Positions 47,801 through 60,819 of a stretch of 64,000 bases of DNA are shown piece by piece. The notes beneath the pieces were generated by a model. That model searched no databases and was not told the DNA's origin. It saw only the letters and a program-made list of their open reading frames with translations. The DNA comes from Erigeron canadensis. Lineage: Eukaryota; Streptophyta; Magnoliopsida; Asterales; Asteraceae. The position numbers were made by a program, and so were the translations under genes. Each line of letters starts with the position of its first letter. Within the stretch, counting starts at the first letter, position 1. The stretch is from contig NC_057761.1 of the NCBI RefSeq assembly GCF_010389155.1, forward strand, positions 17,114,501-17,178,500. The letters are read 5' to 3'.

Positions 47801-49258
47801 GAAGTTGAGATTGAACAAGAAAGATTAGCAGTGGATAAGGAAACTACTGAGTACTTAAAGAAGTTGGATGCAAGGAATGCCAAGGCCAGAAAAGAAAGGG
47901 AGGCCAATGACAGAAGAATGATTCTATTTGGCTCTAACTCCAATCTGAATGAGGAAGCTGTTAGGAGAAGTGATAATGTTGAGGGGGAGGAAACTGATGT
48001 TGTGATAGAAGTAGTTGGAGAGATAAGGAAGGATTTTGTTGAAGAAGATGAAGCAGTAAAAGGAAAGTCATCCCAATCTGTCCTTGTGCAAGCTGTCCTA
48101 GCTTCCAAAGAAGCTGTAGTTGATGATTCAACTTCAAGTGATGACACCACCACATTGAGTCAATTTATGATGAAGAAAAGAGAATCTGGTAAAGGCTCAA
48201 GTGGTGTGAAGGTCTTGACCCAAGAAGAAAAGGACTGGGAGTTTGCTGCAAAAAAAGCTTTAGAAATGAATATATCTGTCAAAGCTTCTTACAAGATGAT
48301 TTTGGAAGAAAGAATGGTGATTGCCCTTGAATCTGATCCTGAAGTGGCTAAAGCTCTTCAAGAAACACTTAACAAAGAAGATGAAGAAGCATTGCCAGTT
48401 GTGGGATCTAAGAGAAAGGCAACAAGGAAAAGGAAGATGGTAGTTCACTCCAAACCATCTCAGAAGATTAAAGATGTTAGGGAGAGTTCAAAAGCTCATG
48501 CTGGATGGGAAGCTGTGGATGTCAAGAAAACTAAAGAGAGACTAAATTACAGAAAATAACCACAGACCATCCTTGGTGTACAAGAGAAGGGTATGAAAAT
48601 ACTTGGGAAACCTATGATCTTAACAATTTGTTTGATCTAGGTTATACTGAGTGGGTTGAACTACATGATATTATTTTCAAACAACCCAGTAATCATAGAG
48701 AGACAGTCTTGGAAGCACTTGAGAAGAAATTGGCAATAATTGTGAAAAATAAAATTGATATCTCAAGTCTTCCAAAGCCAAGATACTATGAGATGGAAGA
48801 AGAAGAGTTTGAAGAGCCCCTAAAAAGAAAAGGAACAAAGCATGTCAAGCTTGATGGTCCTGAAGGTGATCACACAGATTTCATAAAGAATTTGAATTTT
48901 TTCAGAATTTCTTGAGCAATTGGCACCTCAAGCTCTAAACAGTCTTCTTAGTCATCTAAATTTGTCTCTACCATTTGAAGTGCAAAATGCTAAGTGTGGA
49001 TTGCACATCACTGAACCTGAACATGGGATGTATTTTGCAAATGCAAGAGGGCAACCAGTCTTTCACAAAACTGCTGAGATCAAACAGGTACCTACAATGC
49101 ACCTATTCACCTTGTACAGATTTTGTGTTAATTTTAGTGAACAAGGTAATGGGTATGAGCAGTATCTGATTGAAGAAGGTCTAGATAGGAAGGTTGATGT
49201 AACAATTTCCCCTTCATTTGAAGTTAAACAAGAAACTGTAGATATCTTAGGAGGTTAA
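44863..49258 (+). pseudogene. EB accessory 3' ORF, homologous to that of E1, many frameshifts
   Basis: It starts MSSSSFSSQSVSNSNNNNND. Pieces lie in several frames (44863-45210, 45146-45736, 45670-46269, 46312-46701, 46791-47237, 47333-48559, 48628-48915 and 48920-49258). The N-terminal domain shares with E1 the blocks GIW, GSFDQ and IFxDLxGxV at the same spacing. The middle is Ser/Pro/Gln-rich with a basic stretch (KKKRSKRN). 47333-48400 is charged and coiled-coil-prone. The C-terminus shares LGxxEW and a GMYFAN...PVF block with E1 (GIFFNN...LFF). Total span is about 1,460 codons. No membrane anchor is evident. Function unknown. Confidence 0.75.
46620..46805. repeat. Local imperfect duplications in the EB accessory ORF
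   Basis: Words TTGAGGGGCAATYTGATTCA, ACAACACATTACACCTGCAG and GGTTATGTAGGTYACRTGGA recur two or three times within 190 bases. This produced the frame break between the pieces at 46701 and 46791. Confidence 0.85.
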
Positions 49259-49450
49259 GTATTTTGTTTGTATGATATTTACCATTATTCTCCTTTGTAA
49301 TGTTCATATCAATTTTCTTGATATAACTTCTAGTCTGATTAAAAAGAACCAAAAAGATTCAAAGGGTCAAAATTTGTTAGCAATATTTTACTTTGATTCT
49401 TTGTAAGCTGATAGTTAGAAAAAGTGTAAAAGGTTTTGTCATCATCAAAT

Positions 49451-50462
49451 AGGGGGAGATTGTTGAGTCCTAATGAATATTGTAAATTTAATGATGACAA
49501 ATCTGTATGTAAACACTTGTAAGTCTTTTTGGTTCTTATGTAGTAATCTGGGTCAGATTACGCTGACACAGCTTGCGATCTGAGAATGACCCAGATTACG
49601 CTTCTTACTTTGTAATTGTAATATCTTATGGAAGCAAGTGTTGTTCAAGCTGCATCAAATGGTAACAACATTCAATCCAAGTCGAAGAGGAGGATTGAAG
49701 ATAGAAGATCAAGTTGTTGGTGGAAGACAACTTGGGATAAGCAGTCAGCTTGGAAACACTTAGACAGATTTGCTCTTGACAAACGAGCAATCTGTGTCTG
49801 ACAATCAAGTGAAGATTACAACCTGGATTTGTTGATAAAGACGTATGACGTGACAAGGAAGATTCCTAAAATATAGGTTGGTGGTTTATTTACATATGCG
49901 TGTCCATACTCTCATTAGACGATCAAAATATCGTGCTACAGGTTTGGGGACCATAAGTACGATGACGGCACGTTTTAATATTCCTTTGATCGTCCAACAA
50001 AATTCTTATACGTGGCTTATTTGGACACCAAGAGAGACTGAAGCTTTCGCCTATAAAAGCTACAATCCTTGAAGGCATATGGGTGAAATTCCTTTGGATC
50101 ATTCTTCACTAAAGTTCTCTCTACTCTTACACACAACTTAGCCTGTAGGAAGACAGCTTGGGCTGCTTCTCTTGAGCAAGAACTTATTGATTGTTGTTTG
50201 TCATTTCAAAGGGTTGTTTAGATATTGTAGGTTATCTTGTTTCCGCAACAACCTTGTAATTCTTTTTATAGATTATTTCTTAATAAAGGATTACATTTAA
50301 AAAACGCAATTTGTTTCTAAGAATGTTTATTTCTGCTTTACTGTTTATTGATTCCCGCTTTCTATATTATGTTATATATATATATATATATCTGAATCTC
50401 TAAAACTATCTTCTTAAAGTTTAGCTAAGGAAAAACGAAAAGTTGTATTCACCCCCCTCTAC
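49451..50462 (+). mobile_element. EB polypurine tract and 3' LTR
   Basis: AGGGGGAGAT (49451-49460) is followed by the LTR start TGTTGAGTCC at 49461. CTATAAAAG at 50051-50059 is the probable TATA box. The LTR includes a (TA)n microsatellite at about 50370-50390 and ends near 50462 after GTATTCACCCCCCTCTACA. Beyond that, the sequence is minus-strand Copia gag. The last few bases of the LTR are not certain. Confidence 0.8.
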
Positions 50463-50464
50463 AA

Positions 50465-51350
50465 CTATTTGTGTACATTATACTTTGGTATTTTGTTACA
50501 CCACTGGGACTGTATAGAATCCATCGTCCTCTTCATTTTCTCATCATCTCCATTGTAGAAGGTTGTAATCCCTCCACTTGAAGATCTTGAGGAAGGAATG
50601 CTTGTCTTGCTATGATAGAGTTCAGGACGCTGAACAAAATCACTGATGCCTGCTTCCTTCGACTTTCTTTTCATATCTTGGCTTCTCAGCTTTCGAATAA
50701 TCTGTTTCAGAGTCCACTTACTGAAGTCGGGATTTTGTTGGATAGAAGTGATAAATCCTTCCCATTTGATAGGAAGTGCTTCCAACAACTTCTCGATCAC
50801 GTCTTCTGAATCCGAATTGTACCCAAAGTAGTCAAGCTCAGCCAGCAGATGACTATAACAAACCAGTGTCTCATCAAGAGTTTCATCTTTGAAGCTAGTG
50901 AACACATAATATTACTTCTTCAACAAGTCTTTCCTACTCTTCTTGAGATCGCCGTCACCTTCACAATGCTCTTTGAGTGCATCCCATAAGCCTTTTGTTG
51001 TATCATACTTTTCAAACAGATGCAGAACTTCCCCTTGGAGAGCCATTCGAAGCGAGCCCAATCCCTTGCTTTCAGCTTCATAATCTTTCTTTTTATCGAC
51101 ATCCATTTGCTCATATGAAACAAGCCTAGCACCGCTCGAACTTGAAGTATCACCTGGTAATGTTAGAGGAGTATAACCTTTAGTAATACACATCCATCAG
51201 CGTATAATATGACTCGAAACTGCCCTTCCAATTGAAGTATTTGTCAAGGCTTATCAACTTTGGTGGTGAGTTGGCCTTTCCGGTTTCATGATCCATCAGA
51301 ATCATTTGATTTAGCAACGCCTGATAATTTGCGGGTAACCGTGATGTCAT
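50465..51350 (-). pseudogene. Copia gag (UBN2-type) of a minus-strand element
   Basis: The start codon is probably the ATG at 51350, giving MTSRLPANYQALLNQM. The blocks FNWKGSFESYYTLMD, LFEKYDTTKGLWDALKEHCEG, SFKDETLDETLVCYSHLLAEL and LLEALPIKWEGF are typical of Copia gag. A frame break lies near 51180-51200 and a stop near 50910. The sequence ends at 50465, before any zinc knuckle, where the EB LTR begins. The rest of this element is not in the window. Confidence 0.85.
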
Positions 51351-51391
51351 TTTCTTAAAGCCAGTAAAGTTCACGAACTGCTTAAAAATAA

Positions 51392-51595
51392 ACGAGGTCG
51401 TAATGTTCACGAGGTCCAAGAATACAAGGTCGCAATTAGAACTCGAGGTCGTAATTGAACTGTGAGGTCGTAATTGAGCTCACGAGGTCGTAAACGATAT
51501 ACGAGGTCGCAATTGAATAGGCGAGGTCGTAATTAGCTACCCAAGTCTAAATATGAGTTGGATGAGGTGATACGAGCCCGCGAGGTCGTAAACAA
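51392..51595 (-). repeat. Leader motif array, about nine copies of CGAGGTCGTAAT
   Basis: On the plus strand, GAGGTCGTAA-like words (also GGTCGCAATT) occur near 51392, 51409, 51426, 51443, 51463, 51483, 51502, 51522 and 51581, mostly 17-20 bases apart. They lie between the primer-binding site and gag of the minus-strand Copia. Confidence 0.85.
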
Positions 51596-51766
51596 TGTTT
51601 GTCAGATGATTCTCTTGAATTCGAAACCCTAAAAGCCAAAAACACACTAAGATATACCACGAACAAGATTTCCGGTCGTAAGCTCGTGAAAGAATCACGT
51701 CTAAACGACCCTAAATCAATGTTGTCTATCACAACCAAACTATAACCTTCCGGTATGAAACCAAGA

Positions 51767-51820
51767 GGCGCTGATATCACTTGTAAGTCCCCTTGACACG
51801 GATCGTTAATAGTTTGATCC
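51767..51820 (-). mobile_element. Minus-strand Copia: primer-binding site and inner end of the 5' LTR
   Basis: The minus strand reads ...GGGGACTTACA then AGTGATATCAGCGCC. The second part is a variant of the tRNA-Met primer site (TGGTATCAGAGCC), so the LTR ends at 51782. Only 39 bases of LTR remain before E3 begins at 51821. Confidence 0.6.
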
Positions 51821-52135
51821 TGTTAGAAATTCAAAAATAGTGATAAATTGTAATTTAGAATAGTGGACTTACTTGTAGTTAAGTCATAGATAAATGATCA
51901 CTAAGGTTGAGGGCCTAAATGTGATATTTAGCATATGTGAGTATTTAGACTATAAATACCCCCTCACACCTTAGAGATCATAACCTTGGAAAACTTTTAA
52001 CACACATTAATTCCAATCAGCCAATTTCCAAACACACACACTTTCTCTCTCAAAACACACACTCACACCAAGAACACACACACCTCAAATCCGCCATTGA
52101 TGACGTGAATTTGGTGCAGAAATCGTGTTATGACA
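51821..52135 (+). mobile_element. E3 5' LTR
   Basis: TGTTAGAAATTC...GTGTTATGACA. TATA box CTATAAATACC at 51951-51961. The R/U5 part is rich in ACACAC and CTCTC. Confidence 0.92.
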
Positions 52136-53375
52136 TGTGGTATCAGAGCATAAGATCATTCTGATATCGATCCATTACTGAATTCAATCACAGATTCATC
52201 AAAATTAAAAATATATATATATATATATATTTCTTTTCGTAAAACGATCTTCATCTTTCTTCAATTTTCACCTTTCAAATCACATAAAATCACAGTTATT
52301 TGTTCACCAATAGATTCGTAGTAGTTAATAACATAATCCTGTCAAGTCTCAAGTTCTAATTCGATATAAATCTCGAGTTTGAATTTTGGCTTTTTAGCGC
52401 GAAATTTGGGATTCAAATCTATTGTGTTTTGTGTTGAATTTTGTTCGTAGATGTGTAGCTGAAGTGAAAACGAGCAGTTTGCAATTAATTTCAAGTTCTA
52501 ACTCCTAGTAATTCGAAAGTTATTGAAGCTTTTTGAAGTCGTTAATGGAGTTTTTTGTATAAATCTACTTTGCTGATGAAAAAGATGATCTCAGGACAAT
52601 TTGGACTAGGACGATCTCTTTTAGATCGTCTCAGCCTTTGAAAGCTTAATTTTCATACTTGTGCTTTGTAGCTTGTAGGACGATCTTCTCAAGATCGCTC
52701 TAATAAGTGAGATTGTGTGTGGTGAAGTGTTTGTTTGTGAATTTTGGTTGGGAACCAAATTCACTGTGGCTAACTAATCCGTAAGGATTGGTTGGTCAAT
52801 TCAAACACTTGGGAAGTGTTTAGGATTGGTTTGGTCAATTCAAACACTTGGAAAGTGTTTACACTTGAAAGTTTTTTGACTGAAATCTTGGACGATCTCT
52901 TTAAGATAATCTCAGATCATTGAACTTAGGACGATCCTCTCAAGATCGTCTTAGTTTTTTTTGATAGTTCATTTGAAGTTGTTGTGATTGAGAATCACAC
53001 ACTTCTTGGGTAACTGATCTTATAGATTAGTTTTGCTCAAATTTCATTCCTTCCATTACATACTGTTACTCTGTCCGATTCTTTCCAAAATACTTAGAAA
53101 ATTCTTCAAATCGACAAACCCCGAGACGACCTTCTCAAGATCGTCTCATTTCTCAAAATCCAAAAACAATGTTCAATTTCAGTTTCATTTCTTACTTAGC
53201 CAAATTCCCCTAAATTCTCCAAGACGATCACTTTCAAATCGTCTCACCTTACCCATCATTCTAAGACGATCTCTTTCAGGACGATCTCTTCTAAGACGAT
53301 CTTCTTTAGATCATTTCAATTCCTTTTTTCTTCAACTTTTAATTCAATTCAATTTTCAAACCAAATCAATTTCAG
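52136..53375 (+). promoter_or_regulatory. E3 leader: primer-binding site and palindrome array
   Basis: TGGTATCAGAGC at 52138-52149 is the exact initiator tRNA-Met primer site, three bases after the LTR. A (TA)n run lies at about 52210-52230. From 52600 to 53320 at least six short palindromes built on AGACGATCT...AGATCGTCT occur, e.g. 52611-52617/52623-52629, 52681-52687/52691-52697, and GAGACGA/TCGTCTC near 53122-53147. No convincing ORF precedes gag. Confidence 0.85.
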
Positions 53376-55514
53376 ATGGCTTCTCGTGAAGCATTGGCAT
53401 TGGGTTCAGATACAAGACCTCCAGTTCTCTACCGTGGTTCCTATGGACTATGGAAGAAAAGATTTATGGATTATGTGGAACGTCAAACAAATGGTCACAT
53501 GCTTAAAGATTCCATTCTTAATGGACTTGCAGTTCATCGCCAATACTCACTCTTGATCTTTTGAATGCTGAACAAAACGATCGAACAGCTGCAGATAACA
53601 GGCTAGATCATGCTTATACCAATCACTACTAGATGAAATCGATGGCTCAGTTGATTCTTATGATACAGCCAAGGACATATGGGATGAGGTGGCTAGACAG
53701 ATGGAAGGAGCTGACATGACTTCAACAATAAGATTGACTAATGTTTTGACTGAGTTTGACAACTTCAACAAATTGCCAAATGATTCTCTTGAGGCTGTTT
53801 ACTATAGGTTATGCAATGTCATAAATGAACTGAGGAAGAACAATGTTAAGAAAATAGAGATTGAGTTAAACATCAAATTCATCAAAGCTCTTGGTCCAGA
53901 ATGGGATGATTTTGGAACACAGATTAAGCAACACCAAAATCTAACCAAGTTCACCATTCATACTCTTTATGAATCCTTCAAACTCAATAAAAACCAAGTT
54001 CTAAACAAAGCTTCATCAAGCAAAATGCCAGAAGTTGTATCTCCTGATCCTTTGGCATTGATTGTTGAGAGGAAGGTTTCTGAAGCTCTTAAGAAGCAAA
54101 TGGTAGTTGTTTCTTCATCAGATGAGGAAGGAGATGATATGCTGGCTACAAGAGATGGTGTCTCAGGTGATCTATATCAAGCTCTTGCAGTGATAACAAA
54201 GCATTTCAAGAGAAAATTTTACAAAGCGAGGCCAATAAACAACAATCTCCGCACTTCTTCTACAAGTGCATTTCCCAAGAAGGAACACTATCCTCCGAAG
54301 AGTTATGAGCAAAGTGAAGCAAGTGGATCAAAGCACGGTGAAAAGAAGGAAGGTAATGACAAACAAGTTGTTGAGAAGGGTAAGGCATCAGACAAAAAGT
54401 GCTACTATTGTGGTGTTACTGGTCATTTTGCTATTGATTGCAAGAAACCTCGAAAGCGGAACTACGAGTATTACAAGCAAAAGATGCTGTTAGCTAAACA
54501 AGTTGAAGCAGAACATGCATTGCTCGCTGAAGATGACAAATGGGCTATTAATCTCAGATGACGAGGATGAAGATCTCTCTGCTAATGTTTGCTTTATGGC
54601 AAGGTTGACCAAGGACAAAGTCTTTGAAGCAGAAAGCACTGATGATGAATACCCAGATGATGAGGTAAATCTTAACTCTACTTTTTCATTGATTAAAGAT
54701 AAAGAGTCATGTAGATTAGCTTTGTCAAACTTGACAACTCATATCAAATCTTTAGCCAAAACAAACAAAAAGTTAAAAAGTAGCATTTCATTTTCTCAAA
54801 GTGAATTTTCAAAACTTCTTGAAGAACATTCAAAATTACTTTTTGAACATGATGCTATTAAACAAGATTTTCAATCATATAAAGATAAAATTTTGGTTAA
54901 AGAATGTGAGTTGAATGCCCCTCCTGATTCTAAATTATTACACAAATGTCACAATCTTGAAAAGACCATTCATGATCTTGAAAAATCCAATCAAGATCTT
55001 GAAACTCAAAAGACCAATGAATGGCTTCGGGCAAATGCTAGACAAATGGATGTTGATATTCTTAATAAAAAGATCCAAGAAGCTAAACCAAATAATGTTA
55101 AACTCGAAAGAAAGATTTTTGACTTAAATCATAATTGTTTTCTAAAAGGCATTGAGATTGAGAATCTTGAAAAACAAGTTGAGGAATTTAAAAAGAATAT
55201 ACTTTTCTATCAAGAAAAGTTTTATAAAGTTGAACAGAATCCTCTCTTGGATTTCACTGCATATTTCAACAAGTCAAAAATTGACAAAAAAGGATCTTCT
55301 TCTTGGGCTAGGATTTGAGAATATCACACCATTACAAAAAGCCAAAGAAGAAATTGAACCTTTGTATGATGAAAAATTCCTTCGACTTGGTATGATACAA
55401 CAATTTATTCGTCCATTGGATGATGAATTTGAGACTGATGAAGTTAAGAGAATACCAAAAGATGAATTTCTGGTTAATTATGATGCTCTAAATGTATCAT
55501 ACAAAACTAAATAA
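53376..55514 (+). pseudogene. E3 gag with zinc knuckle and coiled-coil C-terminal part
   Basis: It starts MASREALALGSDTRPPVLYR. The gag core (SYGLWKKRFMDYVERQ; DTAKDIWDEVARQ; LTEFDNFNKL) is broken by a frameshift near 53550-53640. The knuckle CYYCGVTGHFAIDC lies at about 54400-54440. A shift near 54540 leads into an acidic start (DDEDEDLSANVCF) and a long charged, coiled-coil-prone part (54700-55300) typical of Sirevirus gag. A further shift near 55300 precedes the last piece, ending at 55514. Confidence 0.85.
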
Positions 55515-55529
55515 TCTTCAATTTTTAAA

Positions 55530-58500
55530 TTGGAAGAGATTGCATCAAATTTTCTAAACCAAGAGTCTGTCGGTACTCCACCTAAACCAACTAAAATGTA
55601 TGTTCCAACCACATTTTTAGAAAAACAAATAGAAGGTTTACAACAAAAGGTAGAATCTCAACAAAAAGTTATTAATCACCTAAAGTCTCAAAGTCCGAAT
55701 TCAGAGGATAAATTTAGTGTTGTTGATACTAAGAAAGTTTGTGTGAATGTTTCTACTCAAACTGACCTAAGTACTTTAGTAGACCATTCTACCCAGACTA
55801 CTTGTGATTCATCTACCAATACCTTCACTCAGACCTTGACTGATTCTTTTGAATGTACTTGTCAAAATACTGCTACCTTTAGAGCTAATGATTATGTGCA
55901 ATCTGATTTATCTGATGAAGAACTTGCGCATAGTTTAGTTTTGATATGGTACTTCTATCGGTTTTTCACATGCAATACTATTGATGGGTTAGTTGTTAAC
56001 CCTAAGCTTAATGATAGTATAGGTGTTGATACTTCTACTCAATTTTCTTGTGAGACCAAAGATGTGAAGTTGGACACCAAAATTCCTGATTTTTCAAAAC
56101 TTTCAAAAGAATTTGAAACTAATCAACCTCCATTGAAATCTTTTACAAAAGATGATTTTGATAAATTCATGGAGGGAGAATATGTTTTTGATTCAGAAAC
56201 TAAGAAAAAAATTGAATTTACCAAAATCAAAGTTGAAACAAAAGAGGAATCTCAAAATCCATTGTCCAAAGCTCCAACTTCATATTACTCAAAGGGACGA
56301 GTTAAGTCCAAACTCGTCAAGACTGAACCAAAGACCATTAAGTTAGAACCAAAGATTCCTATCCTGGTTAAACATGTCAAAAAGGAACAACCTGAGACTA
56401 CACCCAAATCAAAGTACATCAAAGTGAAACTTCCAAAAGACTATCCTAATGCTTCTTTATCTAACTCTCTACCTAAGGTGTCTAAGTCTAGCTCAGTTTT
56501 GCTAACTAAGGATACATCTAATGGTACAACTAGATATAGAGATAGATATGGATGGTTCTCGCATGATAAACCAAAGAAGCAAGGAGTTTCCTCACCTCCA
56601 AAAGATCCTAAAAGGATGAAAGTGTTTAAAAACCCTCGTTCTAATCTTCGTAGTTTCAATTCAACAGGTGGAAAGAGCATAAATAGTGATGCTAAATGGG
56701 TTGCTAAGACATTAGTACCTAAGTTCACTAATAATCAAAAGCATGTTGAGAAAAAGAAGAAAAGACGAAGGAGAAAGGTTGGTAATATGAAGAAGGGTGT
56801 TCCTATTAATTCATACAATTCGTCTTTGTTGAACAATGTTAAAAGTGCCAAGGCAAGGCCTTGTGAGCTTGTAAACAATGTTAATTCCTGTACTCGTCTG
56901 GTTGATGTGAATGCTTGTAGACATGTTACCTTTAATTCTCATGTGAATGTTCGTACTTTTTATCCAAATGTGCTTATTGATGATGTGCTTGTTAATGTTT
57001 ATGTTGATTCAAAAGCATGTTTGAATGCATTTCCTAAGTTATATACCCTGCCTGTTTTAACTAACCATCAAGGACCTATCTTCAAGTGGGTACCTAAAGT
57101 CGGTTAAATTTCTTTGATTGCAGGAAATAACCATCTGTGTTTGGATACTCGATTCCGGGTGTTCGAAGCACATGACTGGAAATAAAGTTTTGCTCAAGAA
57201 TTTTGTTGAACAATTCATGGGAACAGTTCGCTTTGGAAACAACAATTTCGCTCCTATCTTAGGTTATGGAGACATTGAAAGAAATGGAATTGTCATCAAG
57301 AAGGTTCATTATGTTGAAGGATTAAGTCATAACTTGTTCAGTGTTGGACAATTCTGTGACAACAATTTTCAAGTTCTTTTTCGACAATCTCATTGTAAAG
57401 TCCAAACTCTAGATGGAGTTGACATTCTTTGCGGTGATCGTGATGATAATCTTTTTACCGTCAATCTCGATGATAACCTACCAACCGATAATATTTGTCT
57501 CATTTCAAAGGCTACATCAAAGAATTCTTGGTTATGACATAAAAGACTTTCTCATCTAAATTTTCAAACTATCAATACTTTGGTCAACAAGCATCTTATT
57601 GAAGGCTTGCCTGACTATAAGTATGAAAGTGGGCATGTTTGTCCTTCTTGTGTTGTTGGGAAGATTAAGAGAGCTTCTCATAAACCGAAGAAATCTCCAA
57701 ACTCATTAGCACCTCTTCATTTGCTTCACATGGATCTTTATGGGCCGATGAAAGTACAAAGCCAAAATGGGAAGAAATACATCTTGGTTATTGTTAATGA
57801 TTATTCAAGATATACTTGGGTCAAGTTCCTTGCATCCAAAGATGAAACAACTCAGATTTTGATCAATTTCATCACTACTACTCAAGTAAATCTTCAACTT
57901 CCAGTTCATTACATCCGTTCGGATAATGGTACTGAGTTCAAGAATGTCGTTTTTGATGAATTTTGCAAATCCAAAGGCATTACTCATCAATTCTCGGCAG
58001 TTCGCACCCCACAACAAAACGATGTTGTTGAGAGGAGAAATCGAATGCTAGTAGAAGCAGCAAGGACAATGCTTGCTTATTCCAAATTACCATCCAATAT
58101 GTGGGCTGAAGCTGTTGACACTGCTTGTCACACTCAGAATCGGTCCATCATCAATCAGCGTTTTGAAAAGACTCCTTATGAGGTTATTAACAAACGCAAA
58201 CCCAGCATCAACTATTTTCATATTTTTGGGTGTGTTTGTTACACTTTGAATGATCGGGAGAATCTTGGAAAATTCGAGAAGAAAGGTGATGAAGGTTACT
58301 TTGTTGGTTATTCCAAAACATCAATTGCCTACCGAATCTTCAATCGCCGAACAAACACAATTCAAGAAACAATGAATGTTTGGTTTGATGAGATGTCAGG
58401 CATGATCTTTGAGCAAGAAAGTTTGCTACCAACAAGTAATGATCCAAGTACTTCAAGTACTTCTACAAGGACTTCTACCTTAGCATCTAAATTCAAGAAG

Positions 58501-60606
58501 TTTCCAACTCCAACAAGTGATGAATTAGATAGTCTTTTTGAAGAATTCTACTATTCAAAACCGATTCATGATAAAGAACCTCAAGTCATCGTTGAACCAA
58601 TTTCAAACAATGAACCAATTCAAAACAATGATTCAGTTCCTGACAACAATCATGAATCTTCATCAAGTTCTTCAGAGCAAGGAGATTCATCTACTAGTAG
58701 TAGTTCTTCATCTTCTTCTAATGATTCTTCTTCACCATCCTCTCTTGATAATTCTTCTCAAGAGAATGTTACCTCCTCGCATTACTCAGACAACAAATCC
58801 ATTGAACACTCCAAATGTATATGTACCACTTGACTTTGATCATCCAGCTTATGAGGAAAGAGTTCTACCAAGTTATGATTCCATCTCTCAACAAAACCCA
58901 AGTTTTAATGATGATGATGTTGATTTTCAACAACAAGATCGTCTTGCTCATAATCACAAATGGGCACGTATGCTGAAAGACCATCCTACTGATCAAATAA
59001 TTGGAGATCCACAAGCAGGAGTAACTTCACGTACTTCAGTAAACGAGTGTCTTGTTGCACTTTCTCTTAGCAATATTGAACCCAAAACAGTCTCTGAAGC
59101 TCTTCGTGATCCAGAATGGGTTAAGGCAATGCAAGATGAACTCGCACAATTTGAAAGACTGAAGGTATGGAGATTAGTTCCAAATCCAAGAAAAGCTGAT
59201 CCAATCGGTACAAAGTGGAGATTCAAAAACAAAAAGGATGAGAATGGAGTGGTAGTAAGGAATAAAGCTCGACTTGTTGCAAAGGGTTATTGCCAACAAC
59301 CTGGTGTTGACTGCGATGAAACTTTTGCTCCAGTTGCAAGAATGGAGGCCATTCGAATATTCTTAGCTTATGCCGCATTCCAAAACTTTACTGTGTTTCA
59401 AATGGATGTCAAAACTGCCTTTTTGAATGGTGACCTCAAAGAAGAAGTTTACGTTGATCAACCAGAAGGTTTTGTTGATCCTCAAAGGCCGAACCATGTC
59501 TACAGGTTAGATAAGGCTCTCTACAGTCTTAAGCAAGCACCCCGCGCATGGTATGATTCCTTAACTACTTTCTTATTAAGAGGTAGCTTTACCAAAGCAC
59601 AATTGACCCTACCTTGTTCATTCGCAAACAAGGTAAGCATGTTCTACTTGTCCAAATATATGTTGATGACATTATCTTTGGGTCGACTAGTCAAACTTTT
59701 TGTCGAAACTTTTCATCTCTTATGGTTAATCATTTTGAAATGAGCATGATTGGGGAAATGAACTACTTTTTGGGTCTTCAAATCAAACAATTACCAAATG
59801 ATATTTTTATATCACAAGGTAAATACATAAATGACGTGTTGAAAAACTTTGATATGACTTCATGTTCTTCAATTTCTACCCCAATGGCTGCTCGAACAAA
59901 CATAAATGTTGATAAAAATGGGAAACCATTTGACCAAAAGAGATATCGAAGTATGATTGGTTCGTTGTTGTATCTAATAGCATCTCGCGCAGATATAATG
60001 TTTGCAACATGTATGTGTGCTAGATATCAAGCTGCTCCAACTGATTTACATTATCAAGCTGTGAAACGAATCTTTCGTTATCTGAAGGGTTCACCCAATT
60101 TAGGTCTCTGGTATCCTAGGGATACTGGATTCAATCTAACTGCTTATTAAGATGCAGATCATGCAGGCTGTAAGCTTGATCGCAAGAGCACTTCCGGTAC
60201 TTTACAATTTTTAGGTGATAAAATTGTGAGTTGGTCTTCCAAGAAATAGAATTGTGTGTCACTATCAACGGCCGAAGCTAAATATGTGGCTGCAGCTAGT
60301 TGTTGTGCTCAAGTTTTATGGATGAAGACACAACTAACTGATTATGGTCTGAAATATGATCATATCCCTATCTATTGTGACTCTCAAAGTGTCATTGCTA
60401 TTGCAGTCAACTTAGTAAACCACTCTCGATCAAAGCATATTGATGTTAGATATCATTTTCTCAAAGATCATATTGAGAAAGGTGACATCGAGCTCTACTT
60501 TGTGGGAACTGACTATCAACTTGCAGATTTGTTCACAAAACCATTGGATGAAAAGAGGTTTAACTTTCTTCTCTCCAAGCTTGGTATGTTAAATCTTGAA
60601 ACTTAA
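55530..60606 (+). pseudogene. E3 pol: linker, protease, integrase, RT and RNase H
   Basis: A basic Lys/Ser/Thr-rich linker (55530-57107) precedes a protease with WILDSGCSKHMTGN (57145). TGA at 57535-57537 replaces the second Trp of the WLWHKRLSH motif. The integrase Asp residues are in HMDLYGP and RSDNGTEF and the Glu is in VVERRNR. A frameshift lies near 58800. RT has [33 protein letters not shown], a frameshift near 59600, then YVDD. RNase H has stops at 60148-60150 and 60247-60249, and the catalytic Glu motif reads AEAKY instead of AEAEY. The end is [14 protein letters not shown]...GMLNLET. Confidence 0.9.
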
Positions 60607-60819
60607 ATCATTTTACCTTTGATGGAATTCTTGACACATTCTAGAAAATTAAAATACAAAATTTGAAAAGATAAAATCAAATACAAAAATATAAATTTTC
60701 AAAAATAAACAAAAAGATTTTATTTATTTTAAAGTGGCTTATACATACTCGGTGTATAACCCGTTCTTCAATGCTTTATTTATTTTAGAATGTTTTTACA
60801 TTCTAAGATCCTGTTGTTA

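Larger units (their letters stand above)
40675..50462 (+). mobile_element. EB: 5'-truncated Sirevirus-type Copia element with an extra 3' ORF
   Basis: Order: gag-pol linker, protease, integrase, RT, RNase H, spacer, accessory ORF, polypurine tract, 3' LTR. There is no 5' LTR or primer site and no recognisable gag core; the left end abuts a family D LTR. The layout matches E1, and protein similarity extends through pol and the extra ORF, but EB carries many more frameshifts and is older. Confidence 0.85.

Noticed and set aside
50370..50390. (TA)n run in the EB LTR, and a similar one at 52210-52230
   Set aside because: Simple microsatellites; no reason to assign a function.
52138..52149. tRNA-Met-like sequence
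   Set aside because: It is only the 12-base primer-binding site of a retrotransposon, not a tRNA gene; no tRNA gene was seen in the window.
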